A DNA stretch of 64,000 nucleotides from Sophora flavescens (GCA_030762895.1 CM061064.1:135763847-135827846); one strand, 5' to 3'. Shown: positions 1-13,030, counted from the stretch's first letter. A program made the numbers and translations. Notes: a model not told the origin generated them from the sequence alone.

Positions 1-6
1 GATATT

Positions 7-1410
7 TGTTGGGAATTTGCGTATAAAACAAAGTAAAACGCAGCGGAAAAATTCCCATCGAAGGATCCTTGCGAATGGTCATGATTCATGATTAGAAGGT
101 TTACCTCTTGAAGCGATGGCTGTTGATCAGAATTCGTCTATCACGAACACCGCACGAACGATGTCTCTAGAGGTATCCACACGAGCGGATTCTGTGAGCG
201 TCCAACGTCACGAACCGAAGCGTCTTTGTCTCACAGTGCTAGCTTCAAAACCGAGACTTGCTGTTCACACTTACTCTCTATGTGCGGCTAGGTAATCAAA
301 AAACCGTGTGTGCACAACAACTTAAGTGGTCTACTTATAGTAGCACCTCCTTAAGTGAGTTAGTGAGAAGCATTTGACCTAAGCCCATCTACTATGCGCT
401 AGGCCCAATAGGAAAGTCCAACTTTCTTTTAATGCTTCTTTTAATCCGCTCTTATGTGTGTGACCCTATAGGTTCCCAAAACGTTAGTAGTAATATTAAA
501 TCCCATTTAATATTACAAACAGTGAGCGGTATCTAGTAATACATCATTGCTACCTAAGTAGTGAGAAAGTCAGTGATTTGACGAAACCTTTCTGTGACAA
601 ATATTCATGTGCATTATTATCCCTTTGTCCATATATCTATATTGAACACAAGGCATAGAATGTGTCACCCTTGTATGGTTCAATATCACGTTCCCTGATA
701 CCCGAGTAGACTTAACAACAATTAAGGTCAATATCTCATATTGACTCATTTCAGCACGGCCATGCATTTTACAGTCTCACTCTATCAGGGGGCCCACAGA
801 TATTACTCCTGTTATGTAGGAGGGACAAATTCCATCTAGGTCACTCACATCCCTCTACATGGCTCGTGGTATGCCCAATGACCGTCTTTATAATCATCCT
901 ATTACAGATGATGTTTGACGATATTAAAGCACACGACTCCTCATGTAGGGATCGTAGTGATTTCAGGTCGAAGGATTGTATGCACCATTGTCACTATGAG
1001 AACTACTTATGACACTCACATAACGCTCCATGTAGTGTTCTCATGGTGGGTCAATCCAGTACATCATTACTCTAATGTGTACCTATGTGTTGACTCGATA
1101 TCTCATATCCATGACCCGTGAGATATGGCCATCAGTCTGCACACATAATAGTCTCAATGTATTATTATTATCCTTATTAATAAAATACTTGACTACGGAT
1201 ATTTAAGAATAGGATTTCATTGTTCAATAGTGTCTCACGATCAAGTCATATACTTGATATTCTATTAAACTGAAATTTCTATTCTAAGGACTTTATTATG
1301 TTTAAACAAGTAACACAATAAACTGGAATGCCTCATATCATATATATATAATGGCAAGATACAAATGTAAGTCTAAATAAATACATTGGCCTCTAGGGCT
1401 TACACCAACA
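7..1410 (-). repeat. 3' LTR of the copia element
   Basis: Direct repeat partner of 7230-8636. It starts TG and ends CA on the plus strand and directly follows TSD copy ATATT (2-6). On the coding (minus) strand it is the downstream LTR, because the polypurine tract abuts it at 1411. Short open frames inside it occur at matching places in both LTRs and show no recognisable protein, so they are not called as genes. Confidence 0.93.
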
Positions 1411-1422
1411 ATCTCCCACTAG
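1411..1422 (-). other. Polypurine tract of the copia element
   Basis: Read on the minus strand, a GTGGGAGAT purine run sits immediately before the 3' LTR start TGTTGG. This is the normal place for plus-strand DNA priming in LTR retrotransposons. Confidence 0.8.
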
Positions 1423-1424
1423 CA

Positions 1425-3583
1425 CTAGAGCCAATCAGGCATAAATCTAATGCCTATCGATCTAGTGTGACCTTCATGCTTCTGTTGAGCAAGAGGTTTC
1501 GTAAGTGGGTCAGCAACGTTATCAAGCGTTGGTACTCTGCATATTTTCACATCTCCTCTATCGATAATCTCTCGAATGAGATGGAAGTGCCTAAGTATAT
1601 GTTTGGATCGCTGATGAGATCTAGGTTCCTTAGCTTGTGCAATGGCCCCATTGTTATCACAATAGAGATCAATGGGGTCCACAATACTAGGAACTGTACC
1701 AAGCTCGATAATGAACTTCCCGATCCAAACAGCCTCCTTTCTTTGCATTGGAGGCGGCAATATACTCAGCCTCTGTAGTAGAATTGGCAATCGTCTCCTG
1801 CTTTGAACTCTTCCAGCTCACAACCCCCGCCATTCAGGCAGAACACATAACCAGATTGCGATCTGGAATCATCCTTATCGGTCTGGAAGCTAGCATCGGT
1901 GTAACCTATTACAACAAGCTCTTCCTCGCCTCCATATACCAAGAACGAATCCTTAGTTCTTCTCAAGTACTTAAGGATGTTCTTGACAACGGACCAGATG
2001 ACTTTCACCTAGATCGATCGGGTACCGCTCGTTATGCTTAAAGCATACGATACATCTGGTCGAGTACATAACATGGCATACATGATAGATCCAATTGCGG
2101 ATGCATATGGAATCTTACTCATGCGATCCCTTTCTTCTTGAGTGGAAGGGGATTGTGCCTTTGATAGGCATATACCATGTGACATAGGCAAGAGTCCTTT
2201 CTTGGATTCATGCATGTTAAAGCATCTCAACACTTTGTCTATGTATGTACTCTGACTTAGGCCAAGCAATTTCAGTGATCTATCCCTATAGATCCTGATT
2301 CCCAATACATAGGTAGCTTCACCCAAATCTTTCATAGAGAAGCAATTCCCTAACCATGTCTTTACATTTTGTAGTGTAGGGATGTCATTTCCAATGAGTA
2401 ATATGTCATCTACATATAATACCAGAAAAACAACAATGCTCCCACTAACCTTCTTGTAGACACAAGGTTCATCTTCATTTTTGATGAATCCGCATCTTGT
2501 CTTACAAAGATCATCAAAACGAAGATTCCAACTTCTGGAAGCTTGCTTCAATCCATAGATTGATCGCTGCAATTTACATACCTTTCGGGCATCCTCTGAA
2601 ATGTCAAAGCCTTCAGGTTATGTCATGTACACATCCTCAAGAAGCTTTCCATTAAGGAAGGCAGTTTTGACATCCATCTGCCATATCTCATAATCATGGT
2701 ATGCAGCGATAGCAAGTAAGATCCGGACGGATTTAAGCATCGCAACAGGTGAAAAGGTCTCATCATAGTCGACACCATGAATTTGCTTGAAACCCTTGGC
2801 CACCAATCGTGCCTTAAAGGTATGTACTTTACCATCCATGTCAGTTTTCTTTTTGAAAACCCACTTGCAACCTATAGGTTTTACCCCTTCAGGTGGCTCT
2901 ACCAAGGTCCATACCTGGTTGGTGTACATGGAATCCATCTCAGATTTCATGGCCTCAAGCCACTTCTCAGATTCTGGGCCAGTGATGGCCTCCTGGTAAG
3001 TCACAGGCTCATCTTGATCCATGAGAAATACATCACCTTGTGGAGTCATGAGAAATCCATATCTCTCAGGCTGGTGACGTATCTTGTTAGACCTACGCTG
3101 GTCTTGTGCTACTGGAGCAGGTTGTTCCTCCACAACATTTTGTGAAGGTTGCTCCTGTTCCACCAATGGTAGGTCACTACTCTGTGATTCTTGAATTTCT
3201 TCAAGTTCTATCTTCCTCCCACTGGCTCCTATGGAGATAAACTCCTTTTCTAGGAATACACCAGTCCGTACGACAAACACTTTGCCTTCGGAAGGATTAT
3301 AGAAATAGTATCCCTTGGTTTCTTTGGGATACCCCACAAAGAAGCATTTATCAGATTTGGGATCAAGCTTATTAGAAACTTGACGTTTTACATATGCTTC
3401 ACAACCCCAAATCTTCATAAAAGACATGCTAGGTCGTCTACCAGTCCATATCTCATATGGTGTCTTTTCTACCGCTTTGGATGGAACACGGTTAAGTGTA
3501 AAAGCTGCTGTTACTAGAGCATGTCCCCCGAAAGAGTTTGGAAGGTTTGCATGACTCATCATAGACCGAACCATGTCCAACAA
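1425..3583 (-). pseudogene. Copia pol 3' part: integrase C-terminus, reverse transcriptase, RNase H (broken)
   Basis: This is the downstream half of the copia polyprotein. The first stretch (3583-2618) carries the end of integrase (TPYEIWTGRRPS, IWGCEAYV) and the start of reverse transcriptase (ARLVAKGF, QMDVKTAFLNG). It ends at an in-frame TAA (2620-2618), where the family usually has Gln after DVYMT. The same frame then continues through QRSIYGLKQASR and the catalytic YVDD motif (2572-2009). Small compensating indels lie near 2009-2040. RNase H follows (GYTDASF, 2008-1766) and is shifted out of frame near 1820. The C-terminal RNase H segment, with KHILRHFHLIRE and ADPLTKPL, is read at 1790-1425. 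The protein would have copied element RNA into DNA in virus-like particles. As it stands it is not translatable as one chain. Confidence 0.9.
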
Positions 3584-3599
3584 GGTTCGATTTCTCCTC

Positions 3600-5399
3600 T
3601 CAGAAACACCATTCCATTGTGGTGTTCCAGGTGGAGTGAGTTGAGATAAAATTCCACTCTCTCAGATGATCATCAAACTCTAGGCTCAAATATTCACCAC
3701 CTCGATCTGATCGAAGAGTTTTAATATTTTTACCAAGTTGGTTTTGTACCTCATTTTTGAATTCCTTGAACTTTTCAAAGGATTCCGATTTATGTTTCAT
3801 AAGATACACAAATCCATATCTACTTAAATCATCAGTAAATGTGATGAAGTACTGAAAACCACCTCTAGCTAATGTGTTTAGGGGTCCGCATACATCGCTA
3901 TGTATAAGACCCAAAAGATCGTTAGCTCTTTCACCTTTGCCGGTGAATGGAGCTTTAGTCATCTTTCCCAATAAACAAGACTCGCATATCTCATATGATT
4001 CATAATCAAATGAGTCCAAGAGTCCATCTTTATGGAGCTTCGAAATGCGCTTCTCATTTATATTGCCTAAACGACAATGCCAAAGATAAGACGGGTTCAA
4101 CTCATTTGGTTTGAACCTCTTAGTATTAATGTTATAGATGGGCATTTCAAGATCAAGGACATAAAGTCCATTACTCATGTGTGCACTAGCATAGAAAATA
4201 TCATCCAAATAAATAGAACAACTTTTGTTCTTTATTATAAAAGAAAAACCAATCTTGTCCAAACAAGAAACGGAAATGATATTCCTGCTAATTGCAGGAA
4301 CAAAATAGCAGTTCTCTAACTGAATAGTAAGCCCAGTGGGCAAAGTCAATACATAAGTCCCTATAGCTAAAGCAGCAACCTTTGCTCCATTTCCGACTCG
4401 TAGATCGACTTCGCCCTTTGTCAATGGTCTACTCCTGTTTAGATCCTGCACATTTGTACAAATGTGAGAACCACATCCAGTATCTAATACCCATGATGCA
4501 GAAGTAGATAAATTGACTTCTATAACAAACATACCTGAAGCGGAAGTCTCACTTCCCTTCTTTTTCTTGATTTCTTCCAGGTATTTTGGGCAGTTCCTCT
4601 TCCAATGTTCGGTCCGACCACAGTGGAAGCAATTGCCTTCCTTAGCCACACCACCCACAGGCTTCAAGCCAGAAGTACTGGGCTTGATCTTGTTGATGGC
4701 CTTGCCCTTGCCCTTTTGTTTGTTCTTGGGCTTCTTGGGCTGCTTCTTGCTATTTCCCGCCTGGACCATCAAAATGGCCTTCCCCTTTCCTTTGTTAATG
4801 TTTTGTTCAGCAGTTCTTAACATGCTCAACAATTCTGGCAAAGGTTTGTCAAGATCATTCATATTGAAGTTCATGACAAACTGACTATAGCTCTCAGGCA
4901 ACGATTGCAGAACCAAGTCGGTGGCCAACTCTTGGCCTAAAGGAAATCCCAGTCTCTCGAGATTCTCAATGTACCCGATCATCTGGAGTACATGAGGACT
5001 CACAGGGCTTCCTTCTGGCAATTTACATTGGAAAAGGGCTCTGGAAACTTCGAACCGCTCATGCCTTGCTTGCTCTTGGTAGAGCAGTTTGAGGTGCACG
5101 ATCATATCGTACTCCATGGTCTCATGTTGCTTTTGCAGCTCAGAGGTCATGGTAGCAAGCATAAGACAGCCGACGTCTAAGGCGTCATCCTGATGCTTCT
5201 TATAAGCATCCCTGTCAGCCCTAGGAGCATTTGAAGCCGGTGGCTCCTCAGGAATAGGCTCCTCAAGAACATACAGCTTTTTCTCATGTTTGAGGACAAT
5301 CCTCAAGTTTCTGTACCAGTCCAGAAAATTTGTTCCGGATAGTTTGTCCTTCTCAAGGACGGATCGCAATGACAGGTTACTTTATGTGTTTGATGCCAT
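3600..5399 (-). pseudogene. Copia gag-protease-integrase part (broken)
   Basis: The likely original start is the ATG at 5399-5397 (MASN...). An in-frame TAA follows five codons later (5384-5382), after which about 590 codons are open. A UBN2-type gag domain comes first. A CX2CX4HX4C zinc knuckle (CFHCGRTEHWKRNC, about 4631-4590) follows, then an aspartic protease motif WVLDTGCGSH near 4490. The pre-integrase region (HCRLGN, CESCLLGK) and the integrase core with HSDVCGPL and LRSDRGGEY complete it. A single-base indel near 3655 throws the integrase out of frame, and the frame closes at 3600. The downstream pol half continues in another frame at 3583. The zinc-knuckle and protease signatures look intact. 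The early stop and the indel make it non-functional. Confidence 0.9.
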
Positions 5400-7215
5400 G
5401 GTAATCTACAGAGATAAATATGCAGAATATAAGTATCATGCCATGAAGTTATTTAACAAGGTCTTTAATTAAATATTCCTCCCACTATTTTACTCAAAAC
5501 AATGACCCTCATCATTGATTCGGAAAATCCCGTTGGAAGATTTTCTAGTGGGCCAAGATCCATATTTCACCTAGCTTTAAGTCAGCTTTGACTGATCACC
5601 CAAAATTCGGTTATTTAGGTAGGAAACACTTTCCGATTGCATCTCATGCAACTCTTGGATAGTTGGGTGAATAACTCTTATTCTAATCCATCACATGGAC
5701 TAAAGCCCAACTTATGAGCCTCTAAGCCTTTCAATCCTATTGAAGTTGGCTTAGTTAAGTCAGACCCAATGGATAGCAATTGAACATTACATTTGTCCCA
5801 TCGCGTCTTACTAGTATAGATAAAGGTACCCCGCTTTGGCGGACCCACACTTAATCGATCCTAGTCTTGACGAGTGCCATGCATCGGAAGGCCTTTAAGT
5901 GTGACTTAATATTTCCTTTTGAGGGATTTGTTTAAAGTTTGATCTCATCATTTGTTAAACTCTTTAACTTATTATTTACATATATGCATCTCATACATAT
6001 ATTAGTTAAACTCTTTTAACATACTATATACATACATGCATCTCATACATATATAAGGCAAATAAATGTGATATGGTTATGGCCCCTAACGCATTGATTC
6101 TCCCAAGCCAATGAGAGAATCTAAACTTAAACCTAGGAGCGTCCAAGCTTCTCCAAGCATGATCTCCCAGAGGATGACGTCTTCTTGTCTCCACCATTAC
6201 ATTACATAAACAGAAACCTCATTTTACATATGAGGGGAGTGAGATGAGAAAAGAAGATACGTATGGAATATAAGAGAAAGGCACGGCACGCAGGCCGTAT
6301 TTCAAAATATAAACCAAAAGGTAAAAGGACTAAGGCCATAACCATTCACCATACATCACCAAATAAATAGTAACAACCAATAATAACACATAATCATTAT
6401 TATTATTAATTTCATAAATTAGAGATTTCAAAATCTGAATTTTGAAAACATAACATATATATATATATAATAAATCACATTTATTATAATAGATGTTACT
6501 ATAAATCATATTTATTGCAATTGTTGTTACCACAAATCACATTTATTATAAATCATATTTATTGTAAATGACATAAATCACATTTATTGCAATTGTTGTT
6601 ACCACAAATCACATTTATTGTAATTGACATAAATCACATTTATTCAATTAACATAAATCACATTTATTGCAATTGTTGTTACCACAAATCACATTTATTG
6701 TAATTGATATAAATCACATTTATTCAATTACAGTAAATGGTGACATAAAAATTTCAAAATTTGAATTTCGAAATAACACACTACGCAGAGGTAGCACGGG
6801 GGCTAGGCGGCTAGGGCTTCAACCTTTCAACCCTAAAACCGCAAGGCCCGTGAACACTTCACGTTGCAAGGAACGGCGGCTACGGTTTCAACACTTGGAA
6901 CCTCAGCCGCAACAACATGAACCTTTCATGTCTGAAACCCCTTAACGCCGCCAACAGAGAACTGAAACCAATCATGTTTAACATCAATATTTGACGCCAT
7001 CGCAGAACATAATAAGGATTCAGAACCAATGTATATATCGCATACATACACAAACATGCAATAGACGCATATATCATATACATACGAAAATTGCAGAAAC
7101 AAGGTTTCGCAAACCAGATGCAAACGATTTTCAAAAACAATTTTCAGAAAAACGATTCACATTATAAACATGTTATAACAGGTAAACCACGTAACAAAAT
7201 CATGGTTTCGCAAGC
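5400..7215 (-). other. Long untranslated leader of the copia element
   Basis: About 1.8 kb lie between the primer site and the gag start. I see no protein family in it. It is AT-rich and holds an imperfect tandem repeat at 6470-6735. A leader this long usually carries packaging and dimerisation signals, but none can be recognised here. Confidence 0.6.
6470..6735. repeat. AT-rich imperfect tandem repeat in copia leader
   Basis: The phrase AAATCACATTTATTG recurs about eight times, partly in a larger unit of about 90 bp containing GCAATTGTTGTTACCAC. It lies in the untranslated leader and probably expanded by slippage. Confidence 0.75.
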
Positions 7216-7227
7216 GGCTCTGATACC
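7216..7227 (-). other. Primer binding site (initiator tRNA-Met type)
   Basis: Read on the minus strand the sequence is GGTATCAGAGCC, two bases inside the 5' LTR end. It matches the usual plant copia site complementary to the 3' end of initiator tRNA-Met, except that the base before GGTATC is C rather than T. Confidence 0.85.
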
Positions 7228-7229
7228 GC

Positions 7230-8636
7230 TGTTGGGAATTTGCGTATAAAATAAAATAAAATGCAGCGGAAAAATTCCCATCGAAGGATCCTTGCGAATG
7301 GTCATGATTCATGATTAGAAGGTTTACCTCTTGAAGCGATGGCTGTTGATCAGAATTCGTCTATCACGAACACCGCACGAACGATGTCTCTAGAGGTATC
7401 CACACGAGCGAATTCCGTGAGCGTCCAACGTCACAAACCGAAGCGTCTTTGTCTCATAGTGCTAGCTTCAAAACCGAGACTTGATGTTCACACTTACTCT
7501 CTATGTGCGGCTAGGTAATCAAAAAACCGTGTGTGCACAACAACTTAAGTGGTCTACTTATAGTAGCACCTCCTTAAGTGAGTTAGTGAGCAGCATTTGA
7601 TCTAAGCCCATCTACTATGCGCTAGGCCCAATAGGAAAGTCCAACTTTCTTTTAATGCTTCTTTTATTAATCCGCTCTTATGTGTGTGACCCTATAGGTT
7701 CCCAAAACGTTAGTAGTAATATTAAATCCCATTTAATATTACAAACAGTGAGCGGTATCTAGCAATACATCACTGCTACCTAAGTAGTGAGAAAGTCAGT
7801 GATTTGACGAAACCTTTCTGTGACAAATATTCATGTGCATTATTATCCCTTTGTCCATATATCTATATTGAACACAAGGCATAGAATGTGTCACCCTTGT
7901 ATGGTTCAATATCATGTTCCCTGATACCCGAGTAGACTTAACAACAAATGAGGTCAATATCTCATATTGACTCATTTCAGCACGACCATGCATTTTACAG
8001 TCTCACTCTATCAGGGGGCCCACAGATATTACTCCTGTTATGTAGGAGGGACAAATTCCATCTAGGTCACTCACATCCCTCTGCATGGCTCGTGGTATGC
8101 CCAATGACCGTCTTTATAATCATCCTATTACAGATGACGTTTGACGATATTAAAGCACACGACTCCTCATGTAGGGATCGTAGTGATTTCAGGTCGAAGG
8201 ATTGTATGCACCATTGTCACTATGAGAACTACTTATGACACTCACATAACGCTCCATGTAGTGTTCTCATGGTGGGTCAATCCAGTACATCATTACTCTA
8301 ATGAGTACCTATGTGTTGACTCGATATCTCATATCCATGACCCGTGAGATATGGCCATCAGTCTGCACACATAATAGTCTCAATGTATTATTATTGTCCT
8401 TATTAACAAAATACTTGACTACGGATATTTAAGAATAGGATTTCATTGTTCAATAGTGTCTCACGATCAAGTCATATACTTGATATTCTATTAAACTGAA
8501 ATTTCTATTCTAAGGACTTTATTATGTTTAAATAAGTAACACAACAAACTGGAATGCCTCATATCATATATATATAATGGCAAGATACAAATGTAAGTCT
8601 AAAGAAATACATTGGCCTCTAGGGCTTACACCAACA
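7230..8636 (-). repeat. 5' LTR of the copia element
   Basis: Direct repeat partner of 7-1410, 1407 bp, with the same TG and CA ends. It is followed by the TSD copy ATATT at 8637-8641. As the upstream LTR on the minus strand it would hold the promoter. The few differences from the other LTR are scattered single bases and one 3-bp insertion near 7665. Confidence 0.93.
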
Positions 8637-9791
8637 ATATTGACATTGTCCATTACTCGCTCTCTAGTAGGGTTTAGGTCGCCCTACACCATTATGGAAA
8701 TAAATGCCACTTCGCCGTTTCCGACGTTAGATGACTTCTTTCCCCCACGTGGAAAGTCGTATGACAACTTGAACGTCACAAAGCGATCGTTCCCTCTACG
8801 CTCTCAATTCTGCCTTATCAAGAACCAAGGCCTCCGTGCCTCCAAAATTTCACCTAAACATCACTTTGTGAAGAGCATGTTACATGGAGTTCTAATTCGA
8901 AGATGGAATCGAAATCCGATAATTGAAACTAAAGATAATTCGAATACCATAACGGACAGAATTCTGACATAAAAGAGTAGAAATTACCTCCACTAGAGAA
9001 GAAAAGAAGGATAGGGAAGTGAAGGTATCGTCGTCACGAACGCAACCACATGCTTGGATTTGTAACGGGACGATTGAATTACTCTAACTCTATTCTTGAA
9101 GCTCTCTCTCTCTCTAACTCTCTTACTCTTTCTCTCTCTAACTCACCCTTTCTGCCTGTGTTTTTCTCTATTCTCTGCTCTCTATTTTTCATACATTTTT
9201 ATTTTGCTATCTTACGCGTCCACGCTTGTGCATGGCCACGCTTGAGTGTAGGATCCTCCATGCTTGAGCGTGGGAGTCAGGTACGCCACCGCGCCATGCA
9301 ACCTATCAGAAGATGCCACGTGCGCTCCTTTTGACATGTGGAGGTCAATGCCAGAGCTGGTCTGGTTGACTAGGGCACTTTAGCTTTGATACACCCACGG
9401 TTGAGCGTTCCGTGGATGCTTGAGCATTGGGTTTACCACGCTCGAGCGTTGACCATTGACCGGAAGACGTTTTGTCGCGTTCTGGGTCAGTTCGACGTCT
9501 AATTGACATAAAATTTGAGATAAAGGCTTATCAAGACCTAATAAACAACCTCAAACCCTCAAAATTTCCTAATCTCAATCCTAACTCCAAATTTCTTGTC
9601 TCACAATCAAAAACCTTAAAGACGATAAACGCGGAAAACCCTAAGATTCGTGTACGTTCAAACTCAATCTAGATGGTTGCGTATTTTTCATGCAAGGGTT
9701 CCTAGACCTCAAACAACCTCTTAAATATGTAATACAATTGTTAAACCAAATCCTCGTACGTAAAAAAAAACGTAAAATCACGGATGTTACA
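8637..9791 (-). mobile_element. Ty3/gypsy-type LTR fragment (host of the copia insertion)
   Basis: Read on the minus strand, the segment starts TGTAACATCCG at 9791, the usual opening of many plant gypsy LTRs, and has no long coding frame. A CT-rich stretch lies at 9090-9170. Several GCTTGAGCGT-like words lie at 9225-9450. The copia element interrupts it at 8636/8637, so its other part lies left of the window. The family is inferred from the end motif and composition only. Confidence 0.5.
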
Positions 9792-11640
9792 GAGACCCTT
9801 GGTCACTGCTATCTCTCAAGCCAAGGATCTCACTACCTTAACTATGGATGAACTTCTTGGTACACTCACTATTCATGAGCAAGAACTTGGAGATGAAATT
9901 GCAACAAAGAAGGGCAAGTCAATTGCTCTGAAGGCTGATCAAAAGTCAGCAAAAGCTTCCAAAGCTCTGAAGGCAGACGAGTCATCCAGTGATGTTGACC
10001 TGTCTGAACCCGAGGATTCTGAAAGTGATGAAGAGTTGTCTCTCCTAACCAGGAAAGATAAAGCTTCTCTTACAGAAAAAGAAGTTCAGAAAGGATAAGC
10101 CATTCATAAGGTTCAACAAGGATAAGAACTTCAAAGAATCATCTTCAATAGACAAGAGTTCATGTCTGCTCTGAGTGCAAGAAGCCTGGTCACATCAAAG
10201 TTGAATGTCCTCAACTCAAGAAAGCCCATTTTAAGAAGTTCTTCAAAAGAAGAAGAAAGGGATGATGGCTACTTGGAAGGATCTGGAGTCAACATCTTTT
10301 GATGATGAAGAGACAGAGGAAGAAGCTAATATCTGTCTGATGACCAATACTGACTCAGATTCAGATAATGTGGTACATCCTTCTACGAGGAATTACTTGA
10401 TGCCTATGAGGAGTTGCTGGAGGAATCCAACTGCTTATCTAAGGCCTTCAAATCCCTCAATAGAGAATATGTAAAGCTCTTTAGTGAGCATAAGCATAAA
10501 TCTAAAGAGTGTGAGAAACTGGCCAAAGAGAACAGTGAGTTGAAGACTGAAAAGTCTGATGAAGCTAAGATCTCTAGTGAAACATCACAATCTGAAGAAG
10601 TTGAAAAATTTCAATAGAAAGTGGAAGATCTCACTTCTGATCTTGCCAAATTTGTTAATAGCAGAGACAATTTGACTAAGCTACTTGGCTGTCAAAGACA
10701 TTCCTTTAACAAAGAAGATATTGGATATGTCCATCAGACACATCATAAAGTATTAACTAAAACCTCTAAAGTGTTTGTTAAGTCAACTTTCATTAAATCC
10801 ATACCTATCTGTAACTTCTGTGGAAAATCTGGATATATTATGTCTAAGTGTATTCACAAGAAGAGAAGGAAGTCTTCACGGACTCCTAGAACTAACAGAA
10901 AAGGACCCATAAAATTATGGGTACCTAAAGGCTAAATAATTCCTGTTGCGGATGTCCTTAATGGGACAAAGAAAACACCATTGCTGGTACTGGACAGTGG
11001 TTGCTCGCGACACATGACAGGAGAAAGGTCTATGTTCCTAAATCTTCAACTTAAGAAAGGAGGACATGTTGCCTTGGAGGCAATAAAAAAGGGAAGGTTA
11101 TAGGCATTGGTACTATTGGTGGTAAACCCCCTCTTCCTTCTATATCTAATGTTCTTATGGTTGAAGGATTAAGACACAATTTTCTTAGCATAAGTCAATT
11201 ATGTGACAGTGGATTTGATGTATCCTTTATCAACGATTTATGTATAGTTAAAGACTTTAGTGGCAAAACCCTCTTTTCAGCTAAAAGGCAACAAAATTTG
11301 TATAACATTGAACTGACTGATCTCTCATATCAGAGTGTAACCTGTCTAATGTCTAAAGAGGATGAAAGATGGTTATGACATAAGAAACTAAGACATGCTA
11401 GTATGAAACTAATTTCTAAACTGAAAAAGGATAAGCTTGTGAGAGGATTGTCTGATATTAGTTTTAAGAAAGATGTCTTGTGTGATGCATGTCAGAGAGG
11501 TAAACAAATAAAATCAAGTTTCAAATCTAAAAATCAAGTATCAGCCTCTAGACCTCTTCAGTTCTTACACATGGATCTGTTTGGACCAGTTAGTGTTGCT
11601 AACCTGGTCGGAAGAAAATATGGATTTGTCATGAAAACAC
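9792..11640 (+). pseudogene. SIRE-like copia gag-protease-integrase remnant
   Basis: A degraded copia polyprotein in the plus direction with many stops and shifts. A gag segment (TMDELLGTLTIHEQE, about 9840) is followed by a zinc-knuckle trace near 10170-10215 and acidic and coiled segments (10260-10620). A second knuckle CNFCGKSGYIMSKC sits near 10811, then the protease motif LDSGCSRHMTGE (about 10990). The pre-integrase region includes LRHNFLSISQLCDSG (11170). A conserved HKKLRHAS-like zinc-binding segment follows (11380), then the integrase start FLHMDLFGPV (about 11565). It breaks off near 11630. The 5' side is cut by the gypsy LTR end at 9791. Reverse transcriptase and RNase H are absent, so it is a dead fragment. 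Confidence 0.85.
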
Positions 11641-11744
11641 TAAGTCACCTGTCTGTGCAGTGCTTTCACACTTGTCTGAACTTAACTTCTGTGTGCAAAA
11701 AGTTTTCAACTTTATTTTAATTTCTGATAAACACAATTCAACCC
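11641..11744 (+). mobile_element. Short trailing remnant, probably the LTR end of the SIRE-like element
   Basis: No coding continuation of integrase is found after 11640. The segment ends in a pyrimidine-rich stretch with ACACAATTCAACCCCC, a word I associate with SIRE-type LTR ends. If so, a large internal deletion joined integrase to the LTR end. Confidence 0.35.
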
Positions 11745-12450
11745 CCATTCTCGTGTTTATAGTTGTCTATTTCAGAACTTTCAAGAACACTAAAGGCTTT
11801 TCTAGAAGAAAATAAAATGGATGAAATAAAATGGGTTTGGGTCTTAGAAGGGACTGCACGAAATTTGAGAAAGTGAGGAGGTGGTAGGATTAAGTTTAGG
11901 ACACAAAATGAATTGTATAAAGACTTAGGGGTCAAATGGTCTTTTCACATATAAATATCTAGATATTTTGTTTCAAGTAATCATGACTATGGTGAGTAAT
12001 GGTGGTGACTCACCACATGATTCACCCCCTAAGGTGGCAAGGTGTCCCATTACTCCAGCATCCGGTTCTAACTCTGCAGTTCCGTATCCGGCTTCGTCGT
12101 TTACCCGATTAGGGTTTTCGATCGTTTTTCGTCAAGATTCGCCGATTAAAATATAATACTTTATTTTTGAGCAAAAATTTTGAAAATAGAATTTATCACT
12201 GAAATAATGATAAAATCTAGAATCTCACGGTTTCAGGTCAAATTAGGGTTTCTGCCGGTACAAAATTATACTGTCACCAAAAGCGCAGACCGGTTTCCGT
12301 CTGAGTTTTAAACCCAAAATTTAACCGTAACTTCCTTCGACATAGAAGGTCTCAAATATGATTTTATTTTTCTCAAAATCATTTTCTAGATCCCCGATAA
12401 TAATATAAAATATAATTACCGGTCAATAGACGAGAAAACGTGGTGTTACA
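11745..12450 (-). mobile_element. Gypsy-type LTR fragment
   Basis: On the minus strand it starts TGTAACACCACG at 12450, a common gypsy LTR opening, and runs about 700 bp with no coding frame. The downstream end is not clearly defined. No internal region, primer site or second LTR is seen, so it is a truncated or solo LTR. Confidence 0.45.
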
Positions 12451-12648
12451 AAACAACTATTAAAATCCACTTTTTTTCGCACTATTTTCTTTTTAGGCAA
12501 GTTCTTGGGTGAGAGAGCAATACATTTTGCTCACCATGGGTCATGTTTAATTACCTTTGGATTAAATAATTCTACCAGATCTTATCATACAATGTCTACA
12601 CCTGATTTTTTTTGTTGTCATTTTGTCCCCCCCTACAACAGAAAAGGC

Positions 12649-13030
12649 TTTAGATAGCATTTTCGGATGCCTTTTAATAGCGTTTTTAAGCGCTATCTAT
12701 GCCACCGCCATTAAAAGTAGTTAGCAAAGATAGCATTTAAGAAGTGCTATTAAAAGATGACCTTAGATAGCGTTTCCGCATATTTACAAAACGCTATCTT
12801 TAGTGTGTGTTTTCTAAAGTCATGAGTGACTTTAGATAGCGTTTGTTTTAACAAATGTTATCTAAAGGCAAACTTTAGATAGCGTTTGTTTTAACAAATG
12901 CTATCTAAAGGCAGACTTTAGATAGCATTTGTTAAAACAAACGCTATCTAAAGGCAGATAGCGTTTTCTTAGCAAACGCTATCTAAAAGCCTGCCTTTAG
13001 ATAGCGTTTTCTAAGAAAACGCTATCTATT
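12649..13030. repeat. Left sub-terminal repeat array of CACTA element 1
   Basis: At least twelve copies of (T)TTAGATAGCGTTT or its complement AAACGCTATCTAAA are arranged as inverted pairs separated by short spacers such as GTTTTAACAAA. Several pairs could fold into near-perfect hairpins, for example 12949-13029. Confidence 0.85.

Larger units (their letters stand above)
7..8636 (-). mobile_element. Complete Ty1/copia LTR retrotransposon, coding-defective
   Basis: Two near-identical 1.4-kb direct repeats, each beginning TGTTGGG and ending CCAACA, flank a 5.8-kb interior. The 5-bp flanks match (ATATT at 2-6 and 8637-8641), so both insertion borders are inside the window. The interior reads on the minus strand in the order gag, protease, integrase, reverse transcriptase, RNase H, which is the copia order. 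A tRNA-Met-type primer site lies next to the LTR at 7230-8636 and a purine-rich tract next to the LTR at 7-1410, which confirms the orientation. The LTRs differ at roughly 2 percent of sites by my eye count, so the insertion is fairly young. The polyprotein nevertheless has several frameshifts and stops, so this copy cannot encode its own proteins. Lineage within copia was not resolved. Confidence 0.95.

Noticed and set aside
570..1121. Short open frames of 65-68 codons at matching places in both copia LTRs
   Set aside because: Duplicated because the LTRs are duplicated. No domain, no initiation context, and the frames do not relate to the element's polyprotein.
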